Shown: positions 8,241 to 17,575, counted from the first letter of the stretch. The stretch is 64,000 bases of DNA from Flavobacteriales bacterium (GCA_020635515.1 JACJZS010000003.1:1-64000); one strand, 5' to 3'. Notes: generated by a model from the sequence alone, not told the origin. Made by a program: numbers and translations.

Positions 8241-9557
8241 ATGCAAACTGTAAATGACAATCGTCCTTTTTATGCGTTTAAATTTAAAGAATTTAGATAC
8301 TTTATTGTTACCCGTTTTTTTATAACTGTTGCTTTTGCAATTCAATTTTTGGTAATTGAATGGTTTGTTTATCAGCAGACAAAGAATCCTCTTGATTTAG
8401 GTTTAATTGCTTTAGCTGAAATTATTCCTGCGATTTTATTTTCACTTATTTCAGGTCATTACATAGACAATAGTGAAAAAAGAAATGCTACGCGAAATAC
8501 GATTTTTTTATCTGTACTTATTGCTTTTGGATTTTATTTTCTACTCAAGTATTCTTACCTTTTTGAAACTCAAAAGTTAATTTACTTGATTTATTCTTTG
8601 GTGTTTATTTTTGGAATATTCCGAGCATTTATTTCTCCGTCTATATTTGCCTTATTTTCATTGATACTTCCTAAAAATGCCTATGCAAACGGAACCACGT
8701 GGAGCTCTTCGGTTTGGCAAATAGGTGCAGTTTTAGGTCCTGCTATTGCTGGTTTTTTATATGCGTTTTTGGGAGCACATAATTCCATTTTAGTAACTAT
8801 TGTTTTACTTGTAATATGCTTCGGTTTGATTTCACTTATCGAGAAAAAAGAAATTATTAATAAACAAAAAAGTACCATTTTAGAAAGTTTAAAAATCGGA
8901 TTTAATTTTATCTATAAAACAAAAGTGATATTAACTGCTCTTTCACTTGATTTATTTGCTGTCCTCTTTGGTGGAGCAATTGCATTATTACCTGTTTTTA
9001 TTTCCGATGAAATTATTCCTTTAGACTCCTATTATGACTCTGTAAATAGTATTTACACCTTCTTTGGCTATACTGGAAATGTAGAAAAAATTAAATCCTT
9101 AGCTTTTGGAATTCTTCGTTCTGCTCCTGCTATTGGAGCTATAATAACCATGGTTACAATTGCTTACATTCCCATCAAAAGGCGAACAGGAATTAAACTT
9201 TTGGTATCTGTACTTGGCTTTGGTCTGTGTATCATTGCTTTTGGAATTTCGAAGTACTTTTGGCTTTCTTTTGGAATACTTGTCCTTAGCGGGATTTTTG
9301 ACGGTGTAAGTGTAGTAATTCGTTCTACTATTCTACAAATTTTAACACCTGATGAAATGCGAGGAAGAGTTGCTTCTATAAATACTATATTTGTTGGTTC
9401 TAGCAATGAATTAGGAGCTTTTGAAAGCGGTGTAACTGCAAAGTTATTCGGAACGGTTCGTGCTGTAATTGGTGGTGGATTAATTACTTGTGGAATTGTA
9501 CTTGGAACATACTTTAAAACCAACATTAAAGAATTTGAACTAAACGAAGATGAGTAA
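8241..9557 (+). CDS. MFS transporter (EntS/TMS-like)
   Basis: Major-facilitator protein with about ten to twelve hydrophobic helices. The start region F-K-E-F-R-Y-F, the G-H-Y-I-D-N-S-E-K-R loop and the C-terminal R-G-R-V-A-S-I-N motif are typical of the enterobactin-exporter (EntS) or DUF894 branch, so efflux is more likely than uptake. The substrate cannot be read from sequence. The frame is open back to a TTG at 8208, but a TACCTTAG -7-like box at 8213-8220 points to the ATG at 8241. It is divergent from the SDR gene. Confidence 0.85.
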   Translation: MQTVNDNRPFYAFKFKEFRYFIVTRFFITVAFAIQFLVIEWFVYQQTKNPLDLGLIALAEIIPAILFSLISGHYIDNSEKRNATRNTIFLSVLIAFGFYFLLKYSYLFETQKLIYLIYSLVFIFGIFRAFISPSIFALFSLILPKNAYANGTTWSSSVWQIGAVLGPAIAGFLYAFLGAHNSILVTIVLLVICFGLISLIEKKEIINKQKSTILESLKIGFNFIYKTKVILTALSLDLFAVLFGGAIALLPVFISDEIIPLDSYYDSVNSIYTFFGYTGNVEKIKSLAFGILRSAPAIGAIITMVTIAYIPIKRRTGIKLLVSVLGFGLCIIAFGISKYFWLSFGILVLSGIFDGVSVVIRSTILQILTPDEMRGRVASINTIFVGSSNELGAFESGVTAKLFGTVRAVIGGGLITCGIVLGTYFKTNIKEFELNEDE

Positions 9558-9566
9558 AAATAAAAA

Positions 9567-9594
9567 AAGCGAATGCAATTTTTCACATTCGCTT
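9567..9594 (-). terminator. intrinsic terminator of the OmpA/barrel operon
   Basis: A nine-base-pair stem (AAGCGAATG with CATTCGCTT, 9567-9575 and 9586-9594) is followed on the minus strand by a long T-rich run. It lies just past the OmpA-family gene and may also stop the converging MFS transcript. Confidence 0.82.
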
Positions 9595-9617
9595 CTAGAA
9601 CTTTTAAAACCTAAAAC

Positions 9618-10667
9618 CTAATACTTAATAATAACATCTACTCTTTGTGCTTGAGAATTGTTTTTAGCATTATAATCTATTCCTTTTACGTTAAATTCAA
9701 TTAAATCATCATTAATTCCGAGAGATTTTAACATATTCACAGCACTCATTGTTCTGTCAGCGGAAACTTTTTGATTAACTGAAAGTTTACCAACAGGACT
9801 TGCATATCCATTCACAATTACTGACTTTGGTTGTGCATTATTTCCAATCAAATTAGCGTAAAAATTAATAAATCTTGTTTTATCCAATTCATCTATACTT
9901 GTCTTACCAATAGGAAAATAAATAGAATGTTTTCCTTGTTTTACCTCTGGAATTTTCTCTTTTACAATCGTATTCTTTTCAATTATTTGAGTCGGTAGTT
10001 CTTTATTATTTAGAGAATCACTCATGGAATTTATTCTTTCCAAAAGTTGTCTGTTTTTTCCGATATAGTAATTCAACGAATCAAACTTTGGTGCTAAGTT
10101 TGGATTCTCCGCATAGGTTTTTATGAATACAGTATCTTTAAGGTTAACTTTTTGAGTTTTGGTTTCTATGTATCTATTTTTCTTTACTTCTTCTAAATAT
10201 TCCTCTATCTCATCGAGTTTTTCATTAACATCAGATAAATTTTCTTTGGTATAAGTATACTCATTATTCAGATACGTTACGTTATTTCTATGAATCGTAT
10301 CGTTTTCATAAACATAATAAGGAACTTTTGACACAATAGTATCATTTTGATTCCTGTGAATCGTTTTTTTACTATAAACAGTATCTATTTTCGTAAGGTA
10401 TACTACCGAATCTTTGGTTATTTTTCTTTCAGCATACTTAGTTTTTATAGAATCTAACTTTGGAATTTTGATTTTTTTCAACTTTGGTAAAGTTGTTTTT
10501 GAATTCTCCGAAACCGTATTTTTACTGCGATTCTTTATTACTGTTTTAATGAGTTCACTAAACTCTTGCGAACTCATTTTTATATTTCCGTTGAGCTTTT
10601 CCTGTTGAGCTTTTATGGTATAAGTTCCTATAAAAATCAAAAGAAAAAGAGTTATATGTATTTTCAT
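9618..10667 (-). CDS. OmpA-family cell-envelope protein
   Basis: 349 residues with a signal peptide (1-20), a charged and partly coiled-coil middle, and a C-terminal OmpA/MotB-type peptidoglycan-binding domain (about 245-349; I-Y-F-P-I-G-K, V-N-G-Y-A-S-P-V-G, then S-A-D-R-T and V-K-G). It should link the outer membrane or periplasm to peptidoglycan. It lies eight bases after the beta-barrel gene and shares with it a short motif (S-S-Q-E-F-S-E-L-I here, S-S-E-Q-F-I-D-I-I there), so the two products probably act as a pair. Confidence 0.82.
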   Translation of the reverse strand: MKIHITLFLLIFIGTYTIKAQQEKLNGNIKMSSQEFSELIKTVIKNRSKNTVSENSKTTLPKLKKIKIPKLDSIKTKYAERKITKDSVVYLTKIDTVYSKKTIHRNQNDTIVSKVPYYVYENDTIHRNNVTYLNNEYTYTKENLSDVNEKLDEIEEYLEEVKKNRYIETKTQKVNLKDTVFIKTYAENPNLAPKFDSLNYYIGKNRQLLERINSMSDSLNNKELPTQIIEKNTIVKEKIPEVKQGKHSIYFPIGKTSIDELDKTRFINFYANLIGNNAQPKSVIVNGYASPVGKLSVNQKVSADRTMSAVNMLKSLGINDDLIEFNVKGIDYNAKNNSQAQRVDVIIKY

Positions 10668-10675
10668 ATTCTTTT

Positions 10676-12328
10676 CTAATTTTGACTATTATTTAACTCA
10701 TCTACTCGTTTATTAAACTCATCTATGATTTGATTTTGTTGTTCTATTCTACGAATCAAATCTTGTTCTTTTTCTTCAACGGATTTTTCTACTTTCGTTT
10801 CGCTAGAGGAAGAAGTATTGATTTTTTCTGTTCCATAAATTGCATTGATTATATCTATAAATTGTTCCGAAGAAAGATTTATATCGTATTGCTTTTCCTC
10901 TGATTTATTATCACTATCTTCCTTATTTGTTTTTTCTATAATTACTTTTTCTTCAGAATTACTCTCCTTATTTTCTTCTTTAATTTCCACACTTTCTTTT
11001 TTAGATTCTTGAGATTCTGCAATCTTGATTTTCGCTTTTTTATTTTCTTCTATCAAACTATCTTTTTCTTGTCTAATTTCCTCTAATTTTTGTTGATATT
11101 CTTGGTTTGCTTCATCTAATTTTCTTTGGTATTCTTCATCTATATACGTTTTTCTTCCTATTCTAAAACGAATTCCTCCACTATACATTACTGAAGTATT
11201 AATTTCATCTGTTGAAGTTATATTTTCTGCATCGCTATTTGATGTATAAATTCCTCTTACACTTCCAAAAAGGTCTACATCTCTAAAAATAGGTACATTT
11301 AATCCCATACCTGCCATGATAAAATTATTATCTTTTGCTTCTAAAACATCAGGATTGTTTGATTTATACGAGCTCTTAACATCTATTTTCCCTCCACCTA
11401 AAAGTAAATAAGGAACTACTTCTCTACTATTTTGATTTAGTTTCATTCTTAGTTCACCTCCATACATTGCTAAATCATCAAATTTTGTTGTTTCTCCATC
11501 TTCTAATGCTTTCCAATAAAATGCACGAATTCCTATGTATCTTCCTAAATCAAAACCACCACTTACACCTGCTAACCAAGTATCTCTGTAACCTAAACTA
11601 TTATCAAAAGAAATATTTCCTACCATAGGTTCTAACGTTCCTTGGAAACTTTTTAAACTACTATATAAAGTTTCACTATCCTCAGAAGTTTTTTCTCCAC
11701 CTAAATGCAGTTGCAATGCAGCCGACACAGACCAGTTGGAATATCTTTCGTTACCAAAATCATCTCTGGTTAAACCTAGCGTTGTTAAATTATCTGTGGT
11801 TAATATAGCCGATGGATTCATTCTAAACGTTGTATTCTTTCCTTCTACATTAAATACAATTCTATCGCTCAACCTTACTACAATTCCTAAACCACCAGAA
11901 AGATAGATTTGCTCATTTTTTTCTGCACCATCAACATCTGCTTCCAACGATTGTACACCTCCACCTAAAATAAGGTACGGAGACAAGGTGCCTTTTCCTA
12001 TTGTTGTTTTTATTTCGCCTCCGTATCTTCTAAGTTGTAAAGAGTTATTGTCAATTAAGTCAATTCCTGTAATATCTTCCAGCTCATCAGAATTTTTATA
12101 ATCTGTTTTTACATCATCAGATAACATATAGATTCCTCTAAGTTCAAAGTGCTGTCCTAACCCAACACCTAACTTTCCTCCATAAAGGAAACCATTTTCT
12201 AATCCTAAATCACTTTCCCAAAACACATACTCTGCTGTGGGACTCAATGTTAGATTAAAATTCCTAATTTGACTAAATACTAAGTTTGATAGCATTAATC
12301 CCAATAAACAAAAAGTAATTTTTCTCAT
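10676..12328 (-). CDS. outer-membrane beta-barrel protein with internal duplication and coiled-coil tail
   Basis: 550 residues: signal peptide (1-19), then two related beta-barrel halves (about 20-205 and 225-395), then a Glu/Lys/Gln-rich coiled coil (about 397-550). The halves repeat the same blocks: Y-G-G-E-I-K with P-Y-L-I-L-G-G-G in the first, and Y-G-G-E-L-R with P-Y-L-L-L-G-G-G in the second. The coiled coil is periplasmic by this topology and holds the S-S-E-Q-F motif shared with the downstream OmpA protein. No enzymatic function is suggested. It leads a two-gene operon. Confidence 0.78.
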   Translation of the reverse strand: MRKITFCLLGLMLSNLVFSQIRNFNLTLSPTAEYVFWESDLGLENGFLYGGKLGVGLGQHFELRGIYMLSDDVKTDYKNSDELEDITGIDLIDNNSLQLRRYGGEIKTTIGKGTLSPYLILGGGVQSLEADVDGAEKNEQIYLSGGLGIVVRLSDRIVFNVEGKNTTFRMNPSAILTTDNLTTLGLTRDDFGNERYSNWSVSAALQLHLGGEKTSEDSETLYSSLKSFQGTLEPMVGNISFDNSLGYRDTWLAGVSGGFDLGRYIGIRAFYWKALEDGETTKFDDLAMYGGELRMKLNQNSREVVPYLLLGGGKIDVKSSYKSNNPDVLEAKDNNFIMAGMGLNVPIFRDVDLFGSVRGIYTSNSDAENITSTDEINTSVMYSGGIRFRIGRKTYIDEEYQRKLDEANQEYQQKLEEIRQEKDSLIEENKKAKIKIAESQESKKESVEIKEENKESNSEEKVIIEKTNKEDSDNKSEEKQYDINLSSEQFIDIINAIYGTEKINTSSSSETKVEKSVEEKEQDLIRRIEQQNQIIDEFNKRVDELNNSQN

Positions 12329-12484
12329 AATTCTATTATTTGTAGTTAGATTGTAATGCTACAATATAGAAAAAAAACAGGCATTATGAAATAAAAATCA
12401 TGTGAATAATATCAATAATTATAACACTATTAATAATAATTCAATATGTTTTTAATTTGGTAGGTTCAACTAGCAAAAAGAAAT

Positions 12485-13057
12485 TTACTCGTTTACCGTA
12501 AATTCATACGAAGATGATGGTATTTCAGCTACTGATGTATTTATTTTTAATGCAAGATAGTTTTCTGAATTATAATATACATCTGAATATAAAATTGGAT
12601 TAATTACTAAACGATATTCTCCTGCTTCACGTAATATAATTCCTTTTTTAAATTTATATTGTGTTTTTTCTTCATTTAAAACACAAGTTGCACCTATGTA
12701 ATAACCTGCATAAATTCCACCTAGACCTTCTTCTTCAAAATCTGATCCTAATAGTGTTATGTCTGTCCAACTACCAAACACCATTTTCTGTAAGCTAAAA
12801 CTAAAAGTGAATGAATCGGAATTGGTAGTTTTATAAATATCTAACTTATTAGAATATCCTTTTTCGTCTTGTAGTTTTGAAAAACTAGATTCTATGTAAA
12901 GTACATCATTTACTTTATATTCATCTTTAGTATGAATTTTAATCAAATCTAAACTTGTTACTGAAATATCAGAACAATGATAACAATCAATGTCTTCTTC
13001 AATGATACAAGCACTAAATAAGAAAAAAACAGAAATTAAAACTATTATATTTTTCAT
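12485..13057 (-). CDS. hypothetical lipoprotein
   Basis: 190 residues with a lipoprotein signal (hydrophobic stretch then F-S-A-C, Cys at about 17) and an otherwise beta-rich sequence with no recognised family. It follows the small beta-barrel gene by nine bases, so the two may form an outer-membrane pair. Function unknown. Confidence 0.75.
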   Translation of the reverse strand: MKNIIVLISVFFLFSACIIEEDIDCYHCSDISVTSLDLIKIHTKDEYKVNDVLYIESSFSKLQDEKGYSNKLDIYKTTNSDSFTFSFSLQKMVFGSWTDITLLGSDFEEEGLGGIYAGYYIGATCVLNEEKTQYKFKKGIILREAGEYRLVINPILYSDVYYNSENYLALKINTSVAEIPSSSYEFTVNE

Positions 13058-13066
13058 GTTAATAAA

Positions 13067-13639
13067 TTAAAACCTATAACCAATTACAACTCCTCCTTTA
13101 TAAATTTCTTTAACACTATTGTCATTAAAGAGATTACCAGCAACTCCAAAATTAAAATCTATACCTAATCTTTTTTTAATGTAGAACTTATAACCCAATC
13201 CAAATCCCAAAGCTAAATCCGAAAAACCTTCATCTACAATTCTATAGTATCCATTACCTAGATTATCGTCTAATCGTTTTATTTTTTTATACTTTCCCCA
13301 ATTCATATTTAAGTACGACTCTAAATAAAAAAAGGAATGTATTTTTTTAGACAAAGAATACCTAACCGTTGGTAATATCTGAAACGTTGAAACTCTATTA
13401 TCTCCATCGTCATCTAATTCAAAAGAGTCTTTATAGAGATTAACTTGAGTATTTAGAATAAGCGAAAAATCATCATCAATAAAATATTCTCCTTCCAAAT
13501 TTAACTTACCTAAAAGTAAGAAATCTGTAACATTCATTTTTACTTCATACTTTCTAGAACGCAAATCTTCATATTCATTTTGAGCTATCAAACTCTGAAA
13601 ACCAATAAAAATTAATACTACTATAAAAACTTTCTTCAT
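13067..13639 (-). CDS. small outer-membrane beta-barrel protein
   Basis: 190 residues with a signal peptide (1-19, cleavage near L-I-A-Q), alternating hydrophobic beta-strands and a C-terminal aromatic residue (G-Y-R-F), as in barrels folded by the Bam machinery. The size suggests eight strands. The family is not recognised with certainty. It leads an operon with the lipoprotein. Confidence 0.75.
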   Translation of the reverse strand: MKKVFIVVLIFIGFQSLIAQNEYEDLRSRKYEVKMNVTDFLLLGKLNLEGEYFIDDDFSLILNTQVNLYKDSFELDDDGDNRVSTFQILPTVRYSLSKKIHSFFYLESYLNMNWGKYKKIKRLDDNLGNGYYRIVDEGFSDLALGFGLGYKFYIKKRLGIDFNFGVAGNLFNDNSVKEIYKGGVVIGYRF

Positions 13640-13661
13640 TATAAAAAAGGTAAATAAAGCT

Positions 13662-13690
13662 CAAAAATACAGATTTTAGTATTTAACCAA
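13662..13690 (-). promoter_or_regulatory. promoter of the barrel/lipoprotein pair
   Basis: On the minus strand, TTG (13690-13688), 18 bases, then TATTTTTG (13669-13662): a good Bacteroidota promoter, 22 bases ahead of the barrel gene. Confidence 0.6.
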
Positions 13691-13712
13691 ATTGTAAACA
13701 AGAAATATAACG

Positions 13713-14402
13713 TTAATTTAATTTATCAATAAATTCCTCCACAGTTAAAGCATCTTCTACAGAAAAATCCCCTGATTTAGTTCTTCTAAGTGCAGTTAAA
13801 TATCCTCCACAACCTAAATAATCTCCAACATCTTTAGCGAGCGAACGAATGTAGGTTCCTTTAGAGCACGTTACTTCAAAATCAATATACGGAAGAGATA
13901 TAGAAGTAATAATAAAATTATAAATCGTTATTTTTCTACTGGGAATTTCTGTTTCTATTCCTTTTCTTGCTAAATCAAACATACGAACTCCATCTCTTTT
14001 TAATGCTGAATACATCGGCGGAATTTGATTGATTTCTCCAGTAAAATGTTGTACTGTTTGTTCTATATTTTCTTGAGTGATATGTGAATATTCTTTTGGT
14101 AAAATTTCTTTGGTTTCGGTATCATAAGAAGGCGTTTGTACTCCCAGCTTTATAGTTCCTGTGTAAACCTTTGTAGTTTCTTGAAGTTCAGCTATTTTCT
14201 TGGTAAACTTTCCCGTTGCTAAAATTAATAATCCCGTCGCCTTAGGATCTAATGTTCCTGCATGTCCTACTTTTAGTTTTTTTATAGTAAATTTTTTCTG
14301 AAGCGTATATCTAATCTTCTTCACTACCGAAAATGAAGTCCAATCCAAACTTTTATCTATCAGAATAATTTTCCCTTGTTGATATTCCTCTAACGTACTC
14401 AA
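13713..14402 (-). CDS. truB: tRNA pseudouridine(55) synthase
   Basis: Makes pseudouridine 55 in the T-loop of tRNAs. The 229-residue protein has the family motif G-H-A-G-T-L-D-P-K-A-T-G with catalytic Asp52, and the later K-G-T-Y-I-R-S-L-A-K-D block. It lacks a long PUA extension, which is usual for short bacterial TruB. It starts 11 bases after purU in the same orientation. Confidence 0.95.
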   Translation of the reverse strand: MSTLEEYQQGKIILIDKSLDWTSFSVVKKIRYTLQKKFTIKKLKVGHAGTLDPKATGLLILATGKFTKKIAELQETTKVYTGTIKLGVQTPSYDTETKEILPKEYSHITQENIEQTVQHFTGEINQIPPMYSALKRDGVRMFDLARKGIETEIPSRKITIYNFIITSISLPYIDFEVTCSKGTYIRSLAKDVGDYLGCGGYLTALRRTKSGDFSVEDALTVEEFIDKLN

Positions 14403-14413
14403 TTCTAATTCCT

Positions 14414-15256
14414 TTAATCAAAAATCACTGTTTTATTTTCTTTCACAAAAGTTTTATCTTCAAATACTAATTTTAGAGCTTTTGCTAAAACCATTCTTTC
14501 TATTTCTTTTCCTTTTTTAGATAAACTTTTTGCATTTTCTGCATGAGTTACGTGTGTAATATCTTGCGAAATAATAGGTCCTTCATCTAATTTTTCATTA
14601 ACAAAATGTGCTGTTGCTCCTATCATCTTCACACCTCTTTCGTATGCTTGTTTATACGGATTCGCTCCAATAAAAGCAGGTAAAAATGAATGATGGATAT
14701 TTATAATTTTATTTGCGTATTTTGCTGAAAACTCTGGTGTTAAAATTCTCATATACTTAGCAAGAACTAAATAATCAGGAGAATAGCTCTCTATAATTTC
14801 CTCTACTTCTTTTTCGTGATTTTCTCTTGTTTTTCCTTCGTGATTAACAAAGTGATACGGAATATCAAATCGTTTAGTTAATCCTCCTAGCTTCTCGTGG
14901 TTACCTATTACAGCAAGTATATTTGCATTTAATTCTTTAAAGTGATTACGAATTAATAAATCACTCAAACAATGATGTTCTTTGGTTACAAGAACTACTA
15001 TATTTTTATTTGCTTGCGAAGTAAGAAATACATTACTATCTTTTGGTAAAATATTTTTTAAATCTTCGATTAAACTTCCCTCATTTATAGTTCCAGAAAA
15101 CTCCGTTCTCATGTAAAAATGAGAATTATCATTATCTACAAATTCATCATTTTTAATGATATTTACTCTTTTTATAGACAATAAATTTGTTATTTCATAA
15201 ACCAAACCTATCGCATCGGAACAATCAATTTTTAACGTATAGTTTTTTGAACTCAT
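14414..15256 (-). CDS. purU: formyltetrahydrofolate deformylase
   Basis: Hydrolyses 10-formyl-THF to formate and THF, balancing one-carbon pools. An N-terminal ACT domain (about 5-80) precedes a formyltransferase-like domain with I-H-H-S-F-L-P-A-F, G-A-T-A-H-F-V and D-E-G-P-I-I, which hold the usual Asn/His/Asp active-site set. 280 residues is the normal length. It is divergent from trpR and is the first gene of a purU-truB unit. Confidence 0.95.
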   Translation of the reverse strand: MSSKNYTLKIDCSDAIGLVYEITNLLSIKRVNIIKNDEFVDNDNSHFYMRTEFSGTINEGSLIEDLKNILPKDSNVFLTSQANKNIVVLVTKEHHCLSDLLIRNHFKELNANILAVIGNHEKLGGLTKRFDIPYHFVNHEGKTRENHEKEVEEIIESYSPDYLVLAKYMRILTPEFSAKYANKIINIHHSFLPAFIGANPYKQAYERGVKMIGATAHFVNEKLDEGPIISQDITHVTHAENAKSLSKKGKEIERMVLAKALKLVFEDKTFVKENKTVIFD

Positions 15257-15273
15257 CTAATTAATTTTCTCCA

Positions 15274-15281
15274 CAAATGTA
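15274..15281 (-). promoter_or_regulatory. -7 element of the purU promoter
   Basis: The minus strand reads TACATTTG, exact TAnnTTTG, 17 bases ahead of the purU start. It lies back to back with the trpR promoter. Confidence 0.55.
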
Positions 15282-15298
15282 GTAATTTTTCTTACACC

Positions 15299-15329
15299 TT
15301 GTTTTTTCCATTTTTCATTTATATATTTG
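15299..15329 (+). promoter_or_regulatory. promoter of trpR-trpE
   Basis: TTG at 15299-15301, 20 bases, TATATTTG at 15322-15329. Transcription should begin near 15335, at the edge of the operator-like dyad. Confidence 0.65.
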
Positions 15330-15335
15330 CATCAC

Positions 15336-15355
15336 TGTACTATTACAAAAATACA
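15336..15355 (+). promoter_or_regulatory. candidate TrpR operator
   Basis: A dyad TGTACT...AATACA (one mismatch) spans the predicted transcription start. Aligned with the E. coli trpR operator as I remember it, both half-sites agree (GTACT.TT on the left, A.TACAA on the right). With a TrpR homologue as the next gene, autoregulation is a reasonable inference. Confidence 0.45.
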
Positions 15356-15360
15356 AAAAA

Positions 15361-15606
15361 ATGAATATTTTTCAACTTATAGAAAAATCTAAAAATAGAA
15401 AAGAAGCACAGAAAATTTTTGAACTTTTACTTACCGAAAAAGAACTTTATTCGTTGGAAGAAAGAGTAAAAATCCTAACTGAACTTAGTAAAGGAAATAC
15501 CCAAAGACAAGTTGCTTCAAATCTAAATTGCAGTGTAGTTACTGTAACAAGAGGAGCAAAAGTATACAATAAAAACAAAGATTTTTTTGATTCCATCTTA
15601 AAATAA
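15361..15606 (+). CDS. trpR: TrpR-family transcriptional repressor
   Basis: 81 residues covering the Trp repressor core: L-L-L-T-E-K-E-L, S-L-E-E-R-V-K-I-L, then the helix-turn-helix with T-Q-R-Q-V-A-S-N-L and the recognition segment S-V-V-T-V-T-R-G-A. The last element parallels I-A-T-I-T-R-G-S of E. coli TrpR. It is shorter at the N-terminus than the enterobacterial protein. It starts five bases before trpE, so it probably represses its own operon in response to tryptophan. TrpR is best known from gammaproteobacteria and chlamydiae. Confidence 0.85.
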   Translation: MNIFQLIEKSKNRKEAQKIFELLLTEKELYSLEERVKILTELSKGNTQRQVASNLNCSVVTVTRGAKVYNKNKDFFDSILK

Positions 15607-15611
15607 ATACC

Positions 15612-17087
15612 ATGATAACATTACAAAAATCAATCTCTATAAATTCACCAGACCAAGCTCTTTTAAAACTCAATTTAAAAGATAAAATTTGTCTTTTCGA
15701 ATCCACGGAAATAACCGAAGAAGGAGGACAACTTTCTGTACTTGGATTTGATCCTCCATTAGAGTTTAAGGGAAAAAATGACACGTGTGAAATTATAATT
15801 TTCCATGAAGAAAGAGCACAACCATTCCTAGATGTATTAGAAACCAAATTTTCTAAATTTATACAATCAAAAAATAACGAAAAATGGACTCTAGAAATCC
15901 CAAAATTGGAATTTAAAGGTTCTGAAAACGAAAGAGTAGAAAGACAAAATACCGCTCAAATTATACGTACTTTACTCAAAGAATTTAAAACCGAAGAAAA
16001 AACATACCTTGGTTTATACGGAGCTTTTTCTTATTATTTTGTTTATCAATTCGAAGAAATTAAACGAAAAAAAGAAAGTTCTACCGATGATTTTCATCTA
16101 TTTTTGTTTGATACCGTTATTGAATTTAATCACATCAGTAAAAAATCAGAACTATTTATTTACAGAGAAAATGAGCAAATAGCAGAAGAATACTTTTCCG
16201 AAATCAATTCTAAATTACAACAAAACGAATATTCCCAAAACAGCAAACCTGCAAAAATCACTAACATCAACTACTCTCCTTCTGATGAAGAATTCAAAAA
16301 GCAAGTAGAAAAAGCAATAGAATATTGCAACCTAGGAGAATTTATGGAAGTAGTTATTTCACGGAAAATTACAGGAAACATACAAGGAGAGCCTTATGAA
16401 ATATATAAAAATTACAAAAAGGTAAATCCATCTCCTTATCTTTTTTATTTCGAATTAAACGGAGAAACCTTGCTTGGTGCATCGCCAGAAATTATGGTAA
16501 AATGCCAAAATAGAAAAGTGACTCTAAAACCCATTTCTGGAACTGTAAGACGAGGAACAAATCCATTAGAAGATCATATAAATATGATGAATCTTCTAAA
16601 TTCTGAAAAGGAAAAAGCTGAACTCGATATGCTTATCGATTTAGGAAGAAACGATTTGTCTAGGATTTGCAAAGCAGGAATCAACATAGAACAATACCGT
16701 TCGGTTGAGAAATATTCTCACGTATACCATACCATTGCAAAAGTAAGTGGAACTTTAGAAGATGAATTTTCTGGGTTTGATGCACTCATTAATTGCCTTA
16801 ATGCTGGAACATTAACAGGTGCTCCTAAAATTGCCGCAATGAATTTTATAGAAGAAGTTGAATCTCACGAACGTGGATATTACGGAGGAAGTGTTGGTTT
16901 TGTAACTTTTGATGGAGAAGTAAATACTGCAATTACCATTCGTACTGTACATATTGAAAATGAAAACCTAAACTACCTTTCTGGAGCAACTCTTCTTTAT
17001 GAAAGTACTCCTGAAGGAGAATTAGACGAAACACACAACAAAGCTGCCGCTTTTATGAAAGCAATTGAACCTTTTCTTGAAAAGTAA
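15612..17087 (+). CDS. trpE: anthranilate synthase component I
   Basis: Converts chorismate plus ammonia to anthranilate. The 491-residue protein has the N-terminal regulatory region with L-L-E-S-type feedback residues replaced by L-F-E-S-T-E, and the chorismate-binding domain with L-G-A-S-P-E-I-M-V, P-I-S-G-T-V-R-R-G, D-L-G-R-N-D-L and L-T-G-A-P-K. Its glutamine-amidotransferase partner is the N-terminal half of the TrpGD protein 860 bases downstream, separated by two unrelated small genes. Confidence 0.95.
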   Translation: MITLQKSISINSPDQALLKLNLKDKICLFESTEITEEGGQLSVLGFDPPLEFKGKNDTCEIIIFHEERAQPFLDVLETKFSKFIQSKNNEKWTLEIPKLEFKGSENERVERQNTAQIIRTLLKEFKTEEKTYLGLYGAFSYYFVYQFEEIKRKKESSTDDFHLFLFDTVIEFNHISKKSELFIYRENEQIAEEYFSEINSKLQQNEYSQNSKPAKITNINYSPSDEEFKKQVEKAIEYCNLGEFMEVVISRKITGNIQGEPYEIYKNYKKVNPSPYLFYFELNGETLLGASPEIMVKCQNRKVTLKPISGTVRRGTNPLEDHINMMNLLNSEKEKAELDMLIDLGRNDLSRICKAGINIEQYRSVEKYSHVYHTIAKVSGTLEDEFSGFDALINCLNAGTLTGAPKIAAMNFIEEVESHERGYYGGSVGFVTFDGEVNTAITIRTVHIENENLNYLSGATLLYESTPEGELDETHNKAAAFMKAIEPFLEK

Positions 17088-17089
17088 AA

Positions 17090-17575
17090 ATGAGAAATTT
17101 AATTTTTAAAATTTTAGAAAAAATTATTAGAAAATATACTCAAAAAAAAGCTGAGTATATATTAATAAACGACATAAAAGATAATAACTCTACTAAAATT
17201 GCACATAATTTTAATTCTATTTTATATGTTGATTTATATAAATTAGATGTATATAAGTTTTTAAATTTTAAAATAATCAGCAATCAATTTAATATTAATA
17301 TCAACTATAAGTTAGATATCATATTTACTTACAGTAATAATAATGTATATAGTTTAAAGTCTGACTCAACCATAATTCAAACAGAAACTATAGCTAGAAA
17401 TAAAAATATTCATATTACAAAGTTTGATATTGATTTAGATGATAAGCTATCTTACTTAATATTAAATGAAGAAGTTTTAGCTATTAGTTTTTATGTTAAA
17501 AATCAATTTATAGAAGAATTTTGTGATATTGATAATAATCAATTTAAAAAATTAATAACAGGTAATGATAAATAA
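17090..17575 (+). CDS. hypothetical protein, AT-rich insert between trpE and trpGD
   Basis: 161 residues, rich in Asn, Ile and Lys, no signal peptide, no recognised domain. Local composition is strongly AT-biased: 7 of 60 bases are G or C at 17221-17280, against 22 of 60 at 16621-16680 in trpE. It begins two bases after trpE and its last codons run through the first copy of the direct repeat (17564-17587). This suggests acquired DNA in the operon. Function unknown. Confidence 0.65.
   Translation: MRNLIFKILEKIIRKYTQKKAEYILINDIKDNNSTKIAHNFNSILYVDLYKLDVYKFLNFKIISNQFNININYKLDIIFTYSNNNVYSLKSDSTIIQTETIARNKNIHITKFDIDLDDKLSYLILNEEVLAISFYVKNQFIEEFCDIDNNQFKKLITGNDK

Noticed and set aside
8211..8245. 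Inverted repeat ahead of the MFS gene as an operator
   Set aside because: The pairing ACTC-GC with GC-GTGAGT needs a two-base bulge; too weak.
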